A DNA stretch of 18,739 bases from SURF-58 sp041305085 (GTDB lineage Archaea; Nanobdellota; Nanobdellia; Woesearchaeales; UBA9642). Shown piece by piece: positions 12,686 through 18,720 of this stretch (positions within the stretch are counted from its first letter, which is position 1; each line of letters starts with the position of its first letter). Under the pieces are notes generated by a model. That model was given only the letters and a program-made list of their open reading frames with translations. It made no database searches and was not told where the DNA came from. Position numbers and translations under genes: made by a program. The stretch spans positions 1-18,739 of the forward strand of contig JBFYMA010000029.1 in assembly GCA_041305085.1 (NCBI GenBank), in the 5' to 3' direction.

Positions 12686-13498
12686 ATGAAAAACAAAATT
12701 GCCACAAAAAAGGCCGGAAATCTTGAAGTAGAGATTTTTCAAGAGGATATTTATAGCAGAAACTCATCTATTGATACAACTACAGGAGGAGTAGGTGTTA
12801 AGTTAGAAGCTATTCTTAAGGCCAAAAATAACTCATTTACACTTTTTGAAGGACAGGTCAGGGGAACTGGAAGATATGGAGATGACTTTGCTCATTGGTA
12901 TAGCCAAATTTCAGATATCAAAGAGCAAGATGGAAATATGTATGTGACATTAGAATCAGGCACTTATAAGGATACTTATGAAGTTTCTCCTGAATCTGGA
13001 ACTGTTAAGCTTCATGACCATATAAATTTAGAAAGTGAAAGAAGACAAAAAAAAGTTGAGGAAATAGAAAACAAAATGAAAGGTAAACCATTAGAAGAAA
13101 TCTTAGATAATTTAGGTATAATTCTGGAAGAGAAGTATGAAGGATATAATTGTAAGAAACCAAAAGTTTATACAGGAGCAATTGATAAAGAAGCAAACAT
13201 AGGAATATTAGTTATGGCAACATATCATTCTGGATATGATCCTATGGTTGATAAGCTTGCTCTCTTTAAAGTTAAACCAGATGGATCATATATTAGATTA
13301 AAAACTCTGGATTTGCCAGAATACAAAAGGCCAAAATATACACTAACAGAGTTCAGGAAACAAGAATTAAAAGTTTCGAATGGAATAGTATATTTGAAAG
13401 GAACTATAGAACAGTACGATTACCAAAGAAGTCGAACAAATGAATTGGATATTATTGAAAAAACCTATGATTTAAGAGGTGAAAAAGAAAATGACTAA
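12686..13498 (+). CDS. Hypothetical beta-rich protein, 270 aa
   Basis: Not recognised. The ATG is set by GAGGTGA 6 nt upstream (12673-12679). The first half has alternating strands and Gly turns (NLEVEIFQEDIY, GVGVKLEAILKAKNNSFTLF, NMYVTLESGTYKDTYEVSPE). A charged helix follows (ESERRQKKVEEIENKMKG, about 115-135), then a second strand-rich half (ANIGILVMATYHSGYDPMVD, KLALFKVKPDGSYIRLKTLD, ELKVSNGIVYLKGTIEQYDY). There is no signal peptide or membrane helix, so it should be cytosolic. Its stop overlaps the next start by 8 nt, so it is coupled to a receiver-domain protein. The codons look more A-rich (AGA, GGA, TTA) than in the housekeeping genes, which hints at an acquired block. Confidence 0.75.
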   Translation: MKNKIATKKAGNLEVEIFQEDIYSRNSSIDTTTGGVGVKLEAILKAKNNSFTLFEGQVRGTGRYGDDFAHWYSQISDIKEQDGNMYVTLESGTYKDTYEVSPESGTVKLHDHINLESERRQKKVEEIENKMKGKPLEEILDNLGIILEEKYEGYNCKKPKVYTGAIDKEANIGILVMATYHSGYDPMVDKLALFKVKPDGSYIRLKTLDLPEYKRPKYTLTEFRKQELKVSNGIVYLKGTIEQYDYQRSRTNELDIIEKTYDLRGEKEND

Positions 13499-13922
13499 TA
13501 TAAAAAACATACTCTATGTAGATGACGAATTGCTGTATAGAACATGCTTTGAAGTAGGATTAAGAAATTATATTGCCAAAACTAATTCAAAATTAGATCT
13601 TGCTGACAGTAGAGAATCAGCCCTTGAACTTATAGCAAAAAACGATTACGATATTGTCTTTAGTGATGGATGTCTGACTAGTGAAGGGCATGGTGACGAG
13701 AGCGATGAAAACTATAAAGGAGTTGATGTTGTTAAGGCAGCAAAATTAAAGAAAATTTATACTGTTGGGCTTTCATCCCAGCCAGAGAGATTTTTAAGAC
13801 TTGCAGGAGACAATCTTGATATCAACCACCAAAAACCATATGATTTGAACACTTTAAAATATATTATTGAGCAAAAACCAAATAAAAATCAGTTCGAGGC
13901 ATATTTAGAAGATAAAAGCTAA
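13491..13922 (+). CDS. Stand-alone response-regulator receiver domain protein
   Basis: A 143-aa protein made almost only of a receiver (REC) domain. The expected residues are present: acidic pair D11-D12 in ILYVDDE, phospho-acceptor D59 in DIVFSDG, Ser95 in YTVGLSS at the end of strand 4, and K115-P116. The loop after D59 is long and acidic (SEGHGDESDENYKG), unlike the short loop of typical receivers. There is no output domain, so it may relay a signal by protein contact, possibly to the 12686 product encoded just upstream. No histidine kinase is in the window. ATG 13491, with GAGGTGA at 13476-13482, is preferred over the GTG at 13479, which is part of that site. Confidence 0.85.
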   Translation: MTNIKNILYVDDELLYRTCFEVGLRNYIAKTNSKLDLADSRESALELIAKNDYDIVFSDGCLTSEGHGDESDENYKGVDVVKAAKLKKIYTVGLSSQPERFLRLAGDNLDINHQKPYDLNTLKYIIEQKPNKNQFEAYLEDKS

Positions 13923-13930
13923 TTTTTTTT
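13923..13930 (+). terminator. T8 terminator after the receiver gene
   Basis: A run of eight T directly after the TAA stop. It separates the two-gene operon from the next gene, which has its own TATA box. Confidence 0.6.
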
Positions 13931-13977
13931 ATTAGCAGAATGCAATACGTAGAAAATATATTTGAATAAAAATAAAC

Positions 13978-13985
13978 TTTATAAA
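13978..13985 (+). promoter_or_regulatory. TATA box that fixes the start of the 521-aa gene
   Basis: TTTATAAA ending 21 nt before the in-frame ATG at 14007. The upstream in-frame TTG at 13962 lies before the box and has no ribosome binding site, so ATG 14007 is the likely start. Confidence 0.65.
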
Positions 13986-14006
13986 CGTAAAGATAGATTA
14001 GAGTTC

Positions 14007-15572
14007 ATGCTCAAAAAGGTTAAATCTTTGTTTGATTATAACTATTTGCCTGACTTGAAAGCTATCAACAGACAATGGCGAACTGTTGTGAATGCCATCG
14101 GCGAAATAGAAAAAAAGGCAGGGAGCAGAGAGTTCATTGAACTATTTAGCATGATTAGCTTTGGACATAATATTTCAAAGCATGATCTTGAATTCCTCCA
14201 CTTTAATTCAGGCAATGTTTTTTTGAAGGCTTTTTTAAGCCAGGAAATAAAAAATCAGGATGACGTAAGGCATGTTCTTAGAGGAATAGGAATGTATGGC
14301 CTGGACTGCCAGTCTTATTATGGATGGATCAAGCTTCTTTCAGACATAAAATCCATTTTTAAAGAAAACAGAATAATTCCCGAGCTTGAAAAAAGCCTGA
14401 ACAATTTTAACGATTATTACAAAAACACGCTTCAGCATTCAGCTAATCTGATTTATGGCTATACAAAGCCAAAAGAATTCTGGAAGGCCAGCAGAGGATT
14501 TTTTGAGTCACTTTCCGCAAAATGCTTGAATTACAAAAAAAAATTTGTGGAAAAAATTCCTGAAATTCTTGTGCCTGTTTTGCTGAAGCACCAAAAAATT
14601 TCAGAAAAGCTCCAGGATTACCCTGAAATCAGCCAAGCATTTTACAGGAAGAAAAACATCGAAGAAAATCTTCCTAAAATTATTAATAAGGACATACGCA
14701 CCCTTGAACGGAAAAATATTCTTAAGCGATTTAGCAATGTTTTAAAGGTTCTCGAAAAAAGAAAGGCTGGTGCAGAAATTCTGCAAAAAGAAATGAATGA
14801 AACTTATACCCGAGAATACTTAAACAGTAGAAACTTTGTCAGCAAATTTGAATTATTCTTTACTAAATACGAACAAAGAATTCAAAAACTTAATGACAGT
14901 ATAAAAAATTTAAGGGAATTTCATAATGCAATAGAAAATGATGACCAGCAGAAAATCTATGAATTTGCCAAAACTCGTGGCTTGGAAGAATTAGATGAAG
15001 ATTTGGGAATTCCTTTGCCTCCTGGAAACAAGATTTATGCATATTCAGGAATTTCTGCAAATCGCCACAATATTGGGGGCATAGCCAGGAGGGGAGGACG
15101 GCTCGAGCCTTCTCACTACGCAGGAATTATTGAAAGCATATTCAGACAAGGGATGAGGCCCTCAGCGAGAGCTGATGGATATATGTATTGGGGAAAGAAC
15201 ATATATTTTTACCCAAAATTTCATCAGAGTTATGGTGAATGCGTGGCTATTTTTTCTGTTGACAAATATTGTGTTTTTTTAGAACAAGGAGGAAAAAAGC
15301 TTGAACACTATATATTAACAAACCACAACATTCCACCTAAAGAAGTAGTGCTTGCATTTCATATAGATGTTTTCTATAAGGTTATAGGTAAAAATAGGGA
15401 GTATAGTCAGACACACTATGAAAGAAACTACTATATTTCCTTGTTTTCAGAGCTTGAAAAACTGAAAGTGAAATACTATTTTTTTGATACAAATACTAAC
15501 AAAATACTTGATTTGCAGAATGACTCAAACTTCCAGAACGCTATAAATCCGAAGTATAGAAAGGTTGCTTAA
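14007..15572 (+). CDS. Unknown 521-aa protein with possible C-terminal ADP-ribosyltransferase-like domain
   Basis: Not recognised as a named family. Residues 1-325 are almost entirely helical with charged coiled-coil-like stretches (EFWKASRGFFESLSAKCLNY, KNILKRFSNVLKVLEKRKAG, YEQRIQKLNDSIKNLREFHN). A linker (LGIPLPPGNK) leads to a globular domain, about 342-460: KIYAYSGIS (342-350), HYAGIIESIFRQGMRPS (370-386), GYMYWGKNIYFYPKF (391-405), GECVAIFSVDKY (410-421) and PPKEVVLAFHID (443-454, E446). The order 'Y-x-Y/H-x-G, I..I...G[LM], G..IYF, E near a strand' loosely recalls ADP-ribosyltransferase folds. This is a pattern reading, not a proven homology. There is no signal peptide. The gene has its own promoter and lies in the accessory block. 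Confidence 0.7.
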   Translation: MLKKVKSLFDYNYLPDLKAINRQWRTVVNAIGEIEKKAGSREFIELFSMISFGHNISKHDLEFLHFNSGNVFLKAFLSQEIKNQDDVRHVLRGIGMYGLDCQSYYGWIKLLSDIKSIFKENRIIPELEKSLNNFNDYYKNTLQHSANLIYGYTKPKEFWKASRGFFESLSAKCLNYKKKFVEKIPEILVPVLLKHQKISEKLQDYPEISQAFYRKKNIEENLPKIINKDIRTLERKNILKRFSNVLKVLEKRKAGAEILQKEMNETYTREYLNSRNFVSKFELFFTKYEQRIQKLNDSIKNLREFHNAIENDDQQKIYEFAKTRGLEELDEDLGIPLPPGNKIYAYSGISANRHNIGGIARRGGRLEPSHYAGIIESIFRQGMRPSARADGYMYWGKNIYFYPKFHQSYGECVAIFSVDKYCVFLEQGGKKLEHYILTNHNIPPKEVVLAFHIDVFYKVIGKNREYSQTHYERNYYISLFSELEKLKVKYYFFDTNTNKILDLQNDSNFQNAINPKYRKVA

Positions 15573-15627
15573 ACTGAAGCCGCAAAAAATTGTCTTGTTT
15601 AATGATCTAATTTCAATTCTTCATTTC

Positions 15628-16311
15628 TCACTTCTTCACGCCAATTGTGCTGGGCGCTTTTCTTCCAACGCATGGCCCGTTCACAATTTTAAATCCTAAT
15701 TCCCTCAGTGTATCCCTGAATGTTTTTGCGCAGCTGTATGTTGTGAGCGCTGCACCGCTCTTCATTGAATCCTTCACTTTTCTGAGCGTTTCAATGCTCC
15801 ACATTTCCGGGTGCTTTTTTGGGCTGAAAGGGTCGAAAAGCACCGCATCAAAATTCTGCATGCCTTTGATGCTCTGCAGTGCGTCATCCAGAATGATTGT
15901 CAGGCTAACTATGGTTCCTTTGAACATGAACTCTTTTGTAAAATGGCTTTTTTTGCTTGTCTTCTCAAATTCAAAAAAATCCTTGATAAACTCTTTTATT
16001 ATTTCATAGGATTCAAGCTTTGAGTCTATCTCAGCTATTTTTTCCAGAATTACAGAATCATTCTCCAGCCCTACAAAATAAATCTTTTCAAATTTTCCGC
16101 CAAAAACATCCATAAACGCTGCTGTATTATACCCCAAGCCATAGCAGAAATCCATAATCTTGACTATTTTTCTCTGCTTTAGATAATCCTGAAACGGCTG
16201 TGCAAATTTCTTTACTGCTTCCTCTTCTGCGCCAGAGGTTGAGTGGTAGTGCTCCTGATACTTTTCATTGAAAAAAGTTGAGGAATTGTCTTTTGTTGTG
16301 ATTTTCTGCAT
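15628..16311 (-). CDS. MnmC-like tRNA wobble-uridine methyltransferase (DUF752)
   Basis: A 227-aa SAM-dependent methyltransferase of the MnmC(C-terminal-of-E. coli-independent) DUF752 type, which in bacteria makes mnm5(s2)U34 from nm5(s2)U34. Signature blocks: DNSSTFFNEKYQEHYHSTSG followed by AEEEA (8-32), the SAM site IMDFCYGLGYNTAAF, the catalytic-loop pattern FDAVLFDPFSPKKHPEMW, then TYSCAKTFRDTLRELGF and the C-terminal GPCVGRKAPSTIG. It lacks the FAD oxidase domain of bifunctional MnmC, as stand-alone MnmC2/MnmM-like enzymes do. An archaeal substrate cannot be confirmed from sequence. TTTTTTTAAA at 16335-16344 lies 23 nt before the ATG. Confidence 0.82.
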   Translation of the reverse strand: MQKITTKDNSSTFFNEKYQEHYHSTSGAEEEAVKKFAQPFQDYLKQRKIVKIMDFCYGLGYNTAAFMDVFGGKFEKIYFVGLENDSVILEKIAEIDSKLESYEIIKEFIKDFFEFEKTSKKSHFTKEFMFKGTIVSLTIILDDALQSIKGMQNFDAVLFDPFSPKKHPEMWSIETLRKVKDSMKSGAALTTYSCAKTFRDTLRELGFKIVNGPCVGRKAPSTIGVKK

Positions 16312-16334
16312 TGCTAAAAAGATTTTTGCCCAAG

Positions 16335-16344
16335 TTTAAAAAAA
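16335..16344 (-). promoter_or_regulatory. TATA-like box for the MnmC-like gene
   Basis: Minus-strand TTTTTTTAAA, 23 nt before the ATG at 16311. The T part may also end transcription from the gene upstream. Confidence 0.45.
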
Positions 16345-16355
16345 TTATCTTTCTG

Positions 16356-16408
16356 CCAGTCTATTGACTGGTGGGAAGACTAATTTGGAAAGATTGAGGA
16401 AGCAATCT
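16356..16408 (-). terminator. Two hairpins after the membrane-protein gene, then a T-run
   Basis: CCAGTC-TATT-GACTGG (16356-16371) and AGATTG-AGGAAG-CAATCT (16391-16408) are both perfect 6-bp hairpins. On the minus strand a T7 run follows the first hairpin after about 11 nt (16344-16338). They fill most of the 108-bp gap between the two leftward genes. Confidence 0.4.
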
Positions 16409-16419
16409 GACAGTTTGGT

Positions 16420-16908
16420 CTAAAAAGCAAAAAACAGCGCAATTGCAAACACCAGAAAGTGCATCCTGCACACTAAAAGTGTTTTGGCGAACCCTGGAAA
16501 CTCTTTCCATGCAGGTATTTTGCCTTGCTTTTTATTATGCACAAACAGCGCTGCTTCTGCGTGGCTGAAGAACATTGCAAGGATGCTTGCTGCTGCCAAA
16601 AGCCCTGCTGATTTAGACGATGCTGCCAAAAGTATTCCCAATAGTGCATATTCTGCAAAGCTGAGATTTTTTTTTCTGAAAAAATAAAGCCATGCGCAGA
16701 CTATTATAACCGCTATTATTCCATAAATATAAAGCTCATAATATACAAACACAAGCGCGGTTATCACCACAAGCAAAACCCTTTTTAGCCACTCAAAATA
16801 TGTTTTGCCTGCTTTGATCTCCTCTTTTGCGACAAACGCAACTATGAGTCCTGTTATCAGGCCCAGAAAGCTCACAATTGCTATTATGAAGTATTGCCAA
16901 AATTCCAT
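16420..16908 (-). CDS. Hypothetical multi-pass membrane protein, 162 aa
   Basis: Not assigned to a family. The ATG at 16908 (MEFWQYFIIAIVSFLGLITG) is chosen because TTTATAAA (16932-16940) lies about 22 nt before it; an ATG 23 codons upstream would overlap the preceding gene by 35 nt and lie before the box. Five hydrophobic segments: 4-28, 41-56, 60-76, about 85-118 (LLGILLAASSKSAGLLAAAS, probably one or two helices) and the C-terminal LVCRMHFLVFAIALFFAF. Charged loops KEEIKAGKTYFEWLKR and FVHNKKQGKIPAWKEFPG are likely cytoplasmic. It lies directly after a pilin-like gene in the same direction. Confidence 0.75.
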   Translation of the reverse strand: MEFWQYFIIAIVSFLGLITGLIVAFVAKEEIKAGKTYFEWLKRVLLVVITALVFVYYELYIYGIIAVIIVCAWLYFFRKKNLSFAEYALLGILLAASSKSAGLLAAASILAMFFSHAEAALFVHNKKQGKIPAWKEFPGFAKTLLVCRMHFLVFAIALFFAF

Positions 16909-16931
16909 TAAGAAACAGTCTTTTGGGGCTT

Positions 16932-16940
16932 TTTTATAAA
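16932..16940 (-). promoter_or_regulatory. TATA box for the 162-aa membrane protein
   Basis: Minus-strand TTTATAAAA just past the 3' end of the pilin-like gene, about 23 nt before the ATG at 16908. It decides between the two possible start codons. Confidence 0.55.
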
Positions 16941-16942
16941 TG

Positions 16943-17353
16943 TTATGGTATTGTGCTGTTGCATGGAGTATTGTCAATTGTTATGCTATCTCCTCCAACT
17001 CCAACAAACGTTCCGTTTATGGGCACAATCCTTCCGTTTTCATCCTCTATGTATATGCAGAAGTCCTTGCTCACTCCCATGATTCTCTTCAGTTCCTGGT
17101 AGTCCTCCTGGCTGAGCTCTACCAGCTTTTCCTCATTGATTTTGCCGTCAAAAACAATAGCAGACTGTGGGTTTCCTGAGTTTGCATCGAGCTTTATCAT
17201 GATTTCATCTGCACTCCCCTCAAGCTCCCTGCTCGATACCCCCTTATCGTTGGAGAAAATTGCGTAAAATGCTATAAGGACGAGTATAAATATTCCTGCA
17301 GCCAGTATAAGATCCAGTGACCAGGTCTGGCCTCCCCCTTTTTTTGCTGACAT
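16943..17353 (-). CDS. Type IV pilin-like protein with class III signal sequence
   Basis: A 136-aa protein. The N-terminus MSAKKGGGQTWSLDLILAAG is close to the archaeal prepilin (class III) signal: basic, Gly at the cleavage site, then Q-x-x-S-x-[ED] and a hydrophobic helix LDLILAAGIFILVLIAFYAI. Here the usual Glu at position +5 region is Asp (D14). Cleavage by a PibD/FlaK-type peptidase after KKGGG is predicted. The mature body (100 aa) is acidic, with VSSRELEGSADEIMIKLDAN, IYIEDENGRIVPINGTFVGV and two N-glycosylation sequons (NGT, NST). It is likely a minor pilin or surface-anchored protein. A TATA box at 17376-17383 is 22 nt before the ATG. Confidence 0.75.
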   Translation of the reverse strand: MSAKKGGGQTWSLDLILAAGIFILVLIAFYAIFSNDKGVSSRELEGSADEIMIKLDANSGNPQSAIVFDGKINEEKLVELSQEDYQELKRIMGVSKDFCIYIEDENGRIVPINGTFVGVGGDSITIDNTPCNSTIP

Positions 17354-17375
17354 GCCATTGTTTATAACAAGCCAG

Positions 17376-17383
17376 TATATAAA
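17376..17383 (-). promoter_or_regulatory. TATA box for the pilin-like gene
   Basis: Minus-strand TTTATATA, 22 nt before the ATG at 17353. It is back to back with the box of the divergent gene (17397-17404), so two separate boxes are used here. Confidence 0.6.
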
Positions 17384-17396
17384 ATTTTTGAAAAGA

Positions 17397-17404
17397 TTTA
17401 AAAA
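17397..17404 (+). promoter_or_regulatory. TATA-like box for the 247-aa membrane protein
   Basis: TTTAAAAA ending 21 nt before the ATG at 17426. The in-frame TTG at 17411 is too close to the box to be a start. Confidence 0.55.
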
Positions 17405-17425
17405 CAGGCTTTGTTAAAAGGGTTT

Positions 17426-18169
17426 ATGCCTTTGGATGAAGAACTTGAAGGGATTGTTGAGCTCATGGAAAAGGAAGCAGCAAAAGGCTTCAGCTTAAAA
17501 AAGATCTCTGCATCCCTTGAAAAGCAGGGCTTTGACCCTGAAAAGATTAAAAGGGCTGCAATGATCGCAGGCTATGACTTTGAGCAGCCAACGCTTTGGA
17601 AAAAGATATTTTTTGCTCCAACAGGAAAAAATTCAAAGCCAGTAATTGCCTTTTCAGCAGTATACTTTGTATTTCTTTTAATACTCTTCCTCGCCATGAA
17701 TTCGCTGCTAAAGGCTTATATTTCAATTTCATTCAGTTTTTGGAGTTCGCTGGCGCTTTTCCTGTTGTTTCTGGTTCTGGGAGTTGCAGGATATATTGCT
17801 TCAGCCTTTGTGATGCACTTCTGCGCCATGATTTTTGTCAAGGACAAGTCTGCAAACAACCTAAGGACTGCACTATGGCTTCTGCTGATCTCGTTCACAG
17901 CGAGCATCTATTTTATGCTTGTGATGTATTTTCTTGTGCATTCAAAAAATCCAGTAATTCTTATACTTGTGAGCTACCTTGTCATGTTTGTCTTTAACAT
18001 TGCGCTCATAGGGTTTATGTACAAGATAAACATTGGAAAAGCATTTCTTTTATCCCTTATATTTTCAATAGCACTCAACGTGGTCAGCACTGTTGCATCT
18101 TTCTTGTTCTGGCTTTTTGTGCTGGCAATTTTTGGGGTGCAATTCATTGCAGGCCCTGTTTTTTTCTGA
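17426..18169 (+). CDS. Multi-pass membrane protein with N-terminal helical domain (Yip1-like?)
   Basis: A 247-aa protein. Residues 1-50 form a small soluble helical domain (IVELMEKEAAKGFSLKKISA, SLEKQGFDPEKIKRAAMIAG), a type of short 'G-[FY]-[ST]-x-x-x-I...L...G[FY]-D-x-x-x-I' module seen ahead of membrane domains in related archaea (recollection). Five hydrophobic segments follow: about 72-91, 100-125, 148-172, 178-200 and 208-240. The spacing and size resemble Yip1-domain proteins, but no diagnostic motif is seen, so the family is tentative. Its 3' end overlaps the convergent CxxC gene by 26 bp. Confidence 0.75.
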   Translation: MPLDEELEGIVELMEKEAAKGFSLKKISASLEKQGFDPEKIKRAAMIAGYDFEQPTLWKKIFFAPTGKNSKPVIAFSAVYFVFLLILFLAMNSLLKAYISISFSFWSSLALFLLFLVLGVAGYIASAFVMHFCAMIFVKDKSANNLRTALWLLLISFTASIYFMLVMYFLVHSKNPVILILVSYLVMFVFNIALIGFMYKINIGKAFLLSLIFSIALNVVSTVASFLFWLFVLAIFGVQFIAGPVFF

Positions 18170-18425
18170 AAGAAAAGCTTACCAGTGCATACTTTTCTTT
18201 TTCGTCTGTATTTTCAATACTGGACAATATTCCAGCATCTTCAAGCTCAAACCTGAAGTCATCAAAATAGTCGTGGAACCCGCAGGTAAAGCACATATGC
18301 CCTGAAAACTTTACCTTAAATGAGCTGTGTTTTTCATCAAACTCAACTAGTTCTGCATTTGCCTCTATTCCTTTGTACTTGTTGAAGGCCGCAACTGCTT
18401 TTTGGATTTTTTGCTCAGAACTCAT
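18144..18425 (-). CDS. Small CxxC protein, 93 aa
   Basis: Not recognised. The start ATG at 18425 is chosen because the longer frame (ATG at 18476) would run into the tRNA-Leu gene. N-terminal helix MSSEQKIQKAVAAFNKYKGI, then strands (ANAELVEFDEKHSSFKVKFS), a thiol motif HMCFTCGFHDYFDDF (two Cys and two His within nine residues) and a final strand EKYALVSFSFRKK. The Cys/His cluster could bind a metal or be redox active. It begins 9 nt after the tRNA-Leu 3' end, with no obvious TATA box of its own, and overlaps the convergent gene. Confidence 0.7.
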   Translation of the reverse strand: MSSEQKIQKAVAAFNKYKGIEANAELVEFDEKHSSFKVKFSGHMCFTCGFHDYFDDFRFELEDAGILSSIENTDEKEKYALVSFSFRKKQGLQ

Positions 18426-18448
18426 TTTGAAAAATGCGGGGGGTGGGA

Positions 18449-18465
18449 ATTTCATTGATTTCAAC
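18449..18465 (-). other. 17-nt T-loop intron of tRNA-Leu (position 59/60)
   Basis: A complete bulge-helix-bulge: outer stem GTGGG/CCCAC, central 4-bp helix TTCA (18471-18468) with TGAA (18454-18451), 5' bulge AA|G, 3' bulge AT|T, and inner stem TTG/CAA with a 4-nt loop. Cuts after the second base of each bulge restore the loop TTCAAAT. Confidence 0.85.
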
Positions 18466-18497
18466 TTTGAACCCACGAACCCACTAAGGGACAGGAT

Positions 18498-18532
18498 GTC
18501 TCACAGTACAGTCGCTGCTTGTCAATAGGAGT
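18498..18532 (-). other. 35-nt anticodon-loop intron of tRNA-Leu (37/38)
   Basis: The central 4-bp helix pairs CTTA (positions 32-35) with TGAG (18503-18500), including one U·G pair. The 5' bulge is AG|A and the 3' bulge AC|A. The inner helix is weak, though CAG-CGA-CTG inside the intron can form a small hairpin. Confidence 0.88.
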
Positions 18533-18596
18533 CTTAAGTCCTGCGCATTTAACCAGGCTTTGCTACCCCCGCATACATCAAAAGAAAAGCGTTTTG

Positions 18597-18605
18597 TTTA
18601 TAAAT
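18597..18605 (-). promoter_or_regulatory. TATA box for tRNA-Leu
   Basis: Minus-strand ATTTATAAA ending 24 nt before the tRNA 5' end, the same distance as for tRNA-Thr. Confidence 0.65.
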
Positions 18606-18621
18606 TTAATCAATAAAAATG

Positions 18622-18720
18622 CTATGTCCTGAATGTCTTTTTTGCCATTCCTGCGAAGCCTTTCACTTCATTTATCGCTACACTCCAGAGAGTTGGCTCC
18701 TTCGGAGATGGAGTGTACAC
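18622..18720 (-). CDS. Possible 32-codon small ORF
   Basis: From a GTG at 18718-18720 to a TAG at 18622-18624 the frame reads VYTPSPKEPTLWSVAINEVK then GFAGMAKKTFRT. The composition looks protein-like, with a basic C-terminus. An in-frame TGA precedes the GTG directly, and the start signal is weak (GAGTGAG close by). It could be a real small protein, the end of a gene broken by a frameshift, or chance. An 8-bp inverted repeat (18680-18687 and 18709-18716) lies inside it. Confidence 0.3.
   Translation of the reverse strand: MYTPSPKEPTLWSVAINEVKGFAGMAKKTFRT
18680..18716. repeat. Inverted repeat near the right end
   Basis: ACACTCCA (18680-18687) and TGGAGTGT (18709-18716) pair perfectly; inside lies CTCC-TTC-GGAG. 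It lies in the last 140 bp, which otherwise hold only the tRNA-Leu promoter and a possible small ORF. Confidence 0.5.

Larger units (their letters stand above)
18435..18572 (-). tRNA. tRNA-Leu(UAA) with two introns
   Basis: Acceptor GCGGGGG (18572-18566) pairs with CCCCCGC (18442-18436); discriminator A at 18435; no encoded CCA. D arm GCA...TGC with GG in the loop; anticodon stem CAGGA/TCCTG with loop CTTAAGA after splicing (anticodon TAA). A long variable arm with CCC/GGG pairing marks a class II tRNA, as expected for Leu. T stem GTGGG/CCCAC. Two introns interrupt it, 35 nt at 37/38 and 17 nt in the T-loop. The spliced T-loop is TTCAAAT, the normal consensus, and the mature tRNA is 86 nt. 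Confidence 0.92.

Noticed and set aside
13962..14006. TTG start adding 15 residues to the 521-aa protein
   Set aside because: It lies upstream of the TATA box (13978-13985) and has no ribosome binding site; ATG 14007 has the window's standard spacing.
16909..16977. Upstream start for the 162-aa membrane protein
   Set aside because: It would overlap the pilin-like gene and contain the TATA box; the shorter start begins directly with a membrane helix.
18426..18476. Upstream start for the CxxC protein
   Set aside because: It runs through the acceptor and T-arm of tRNA-Leu.
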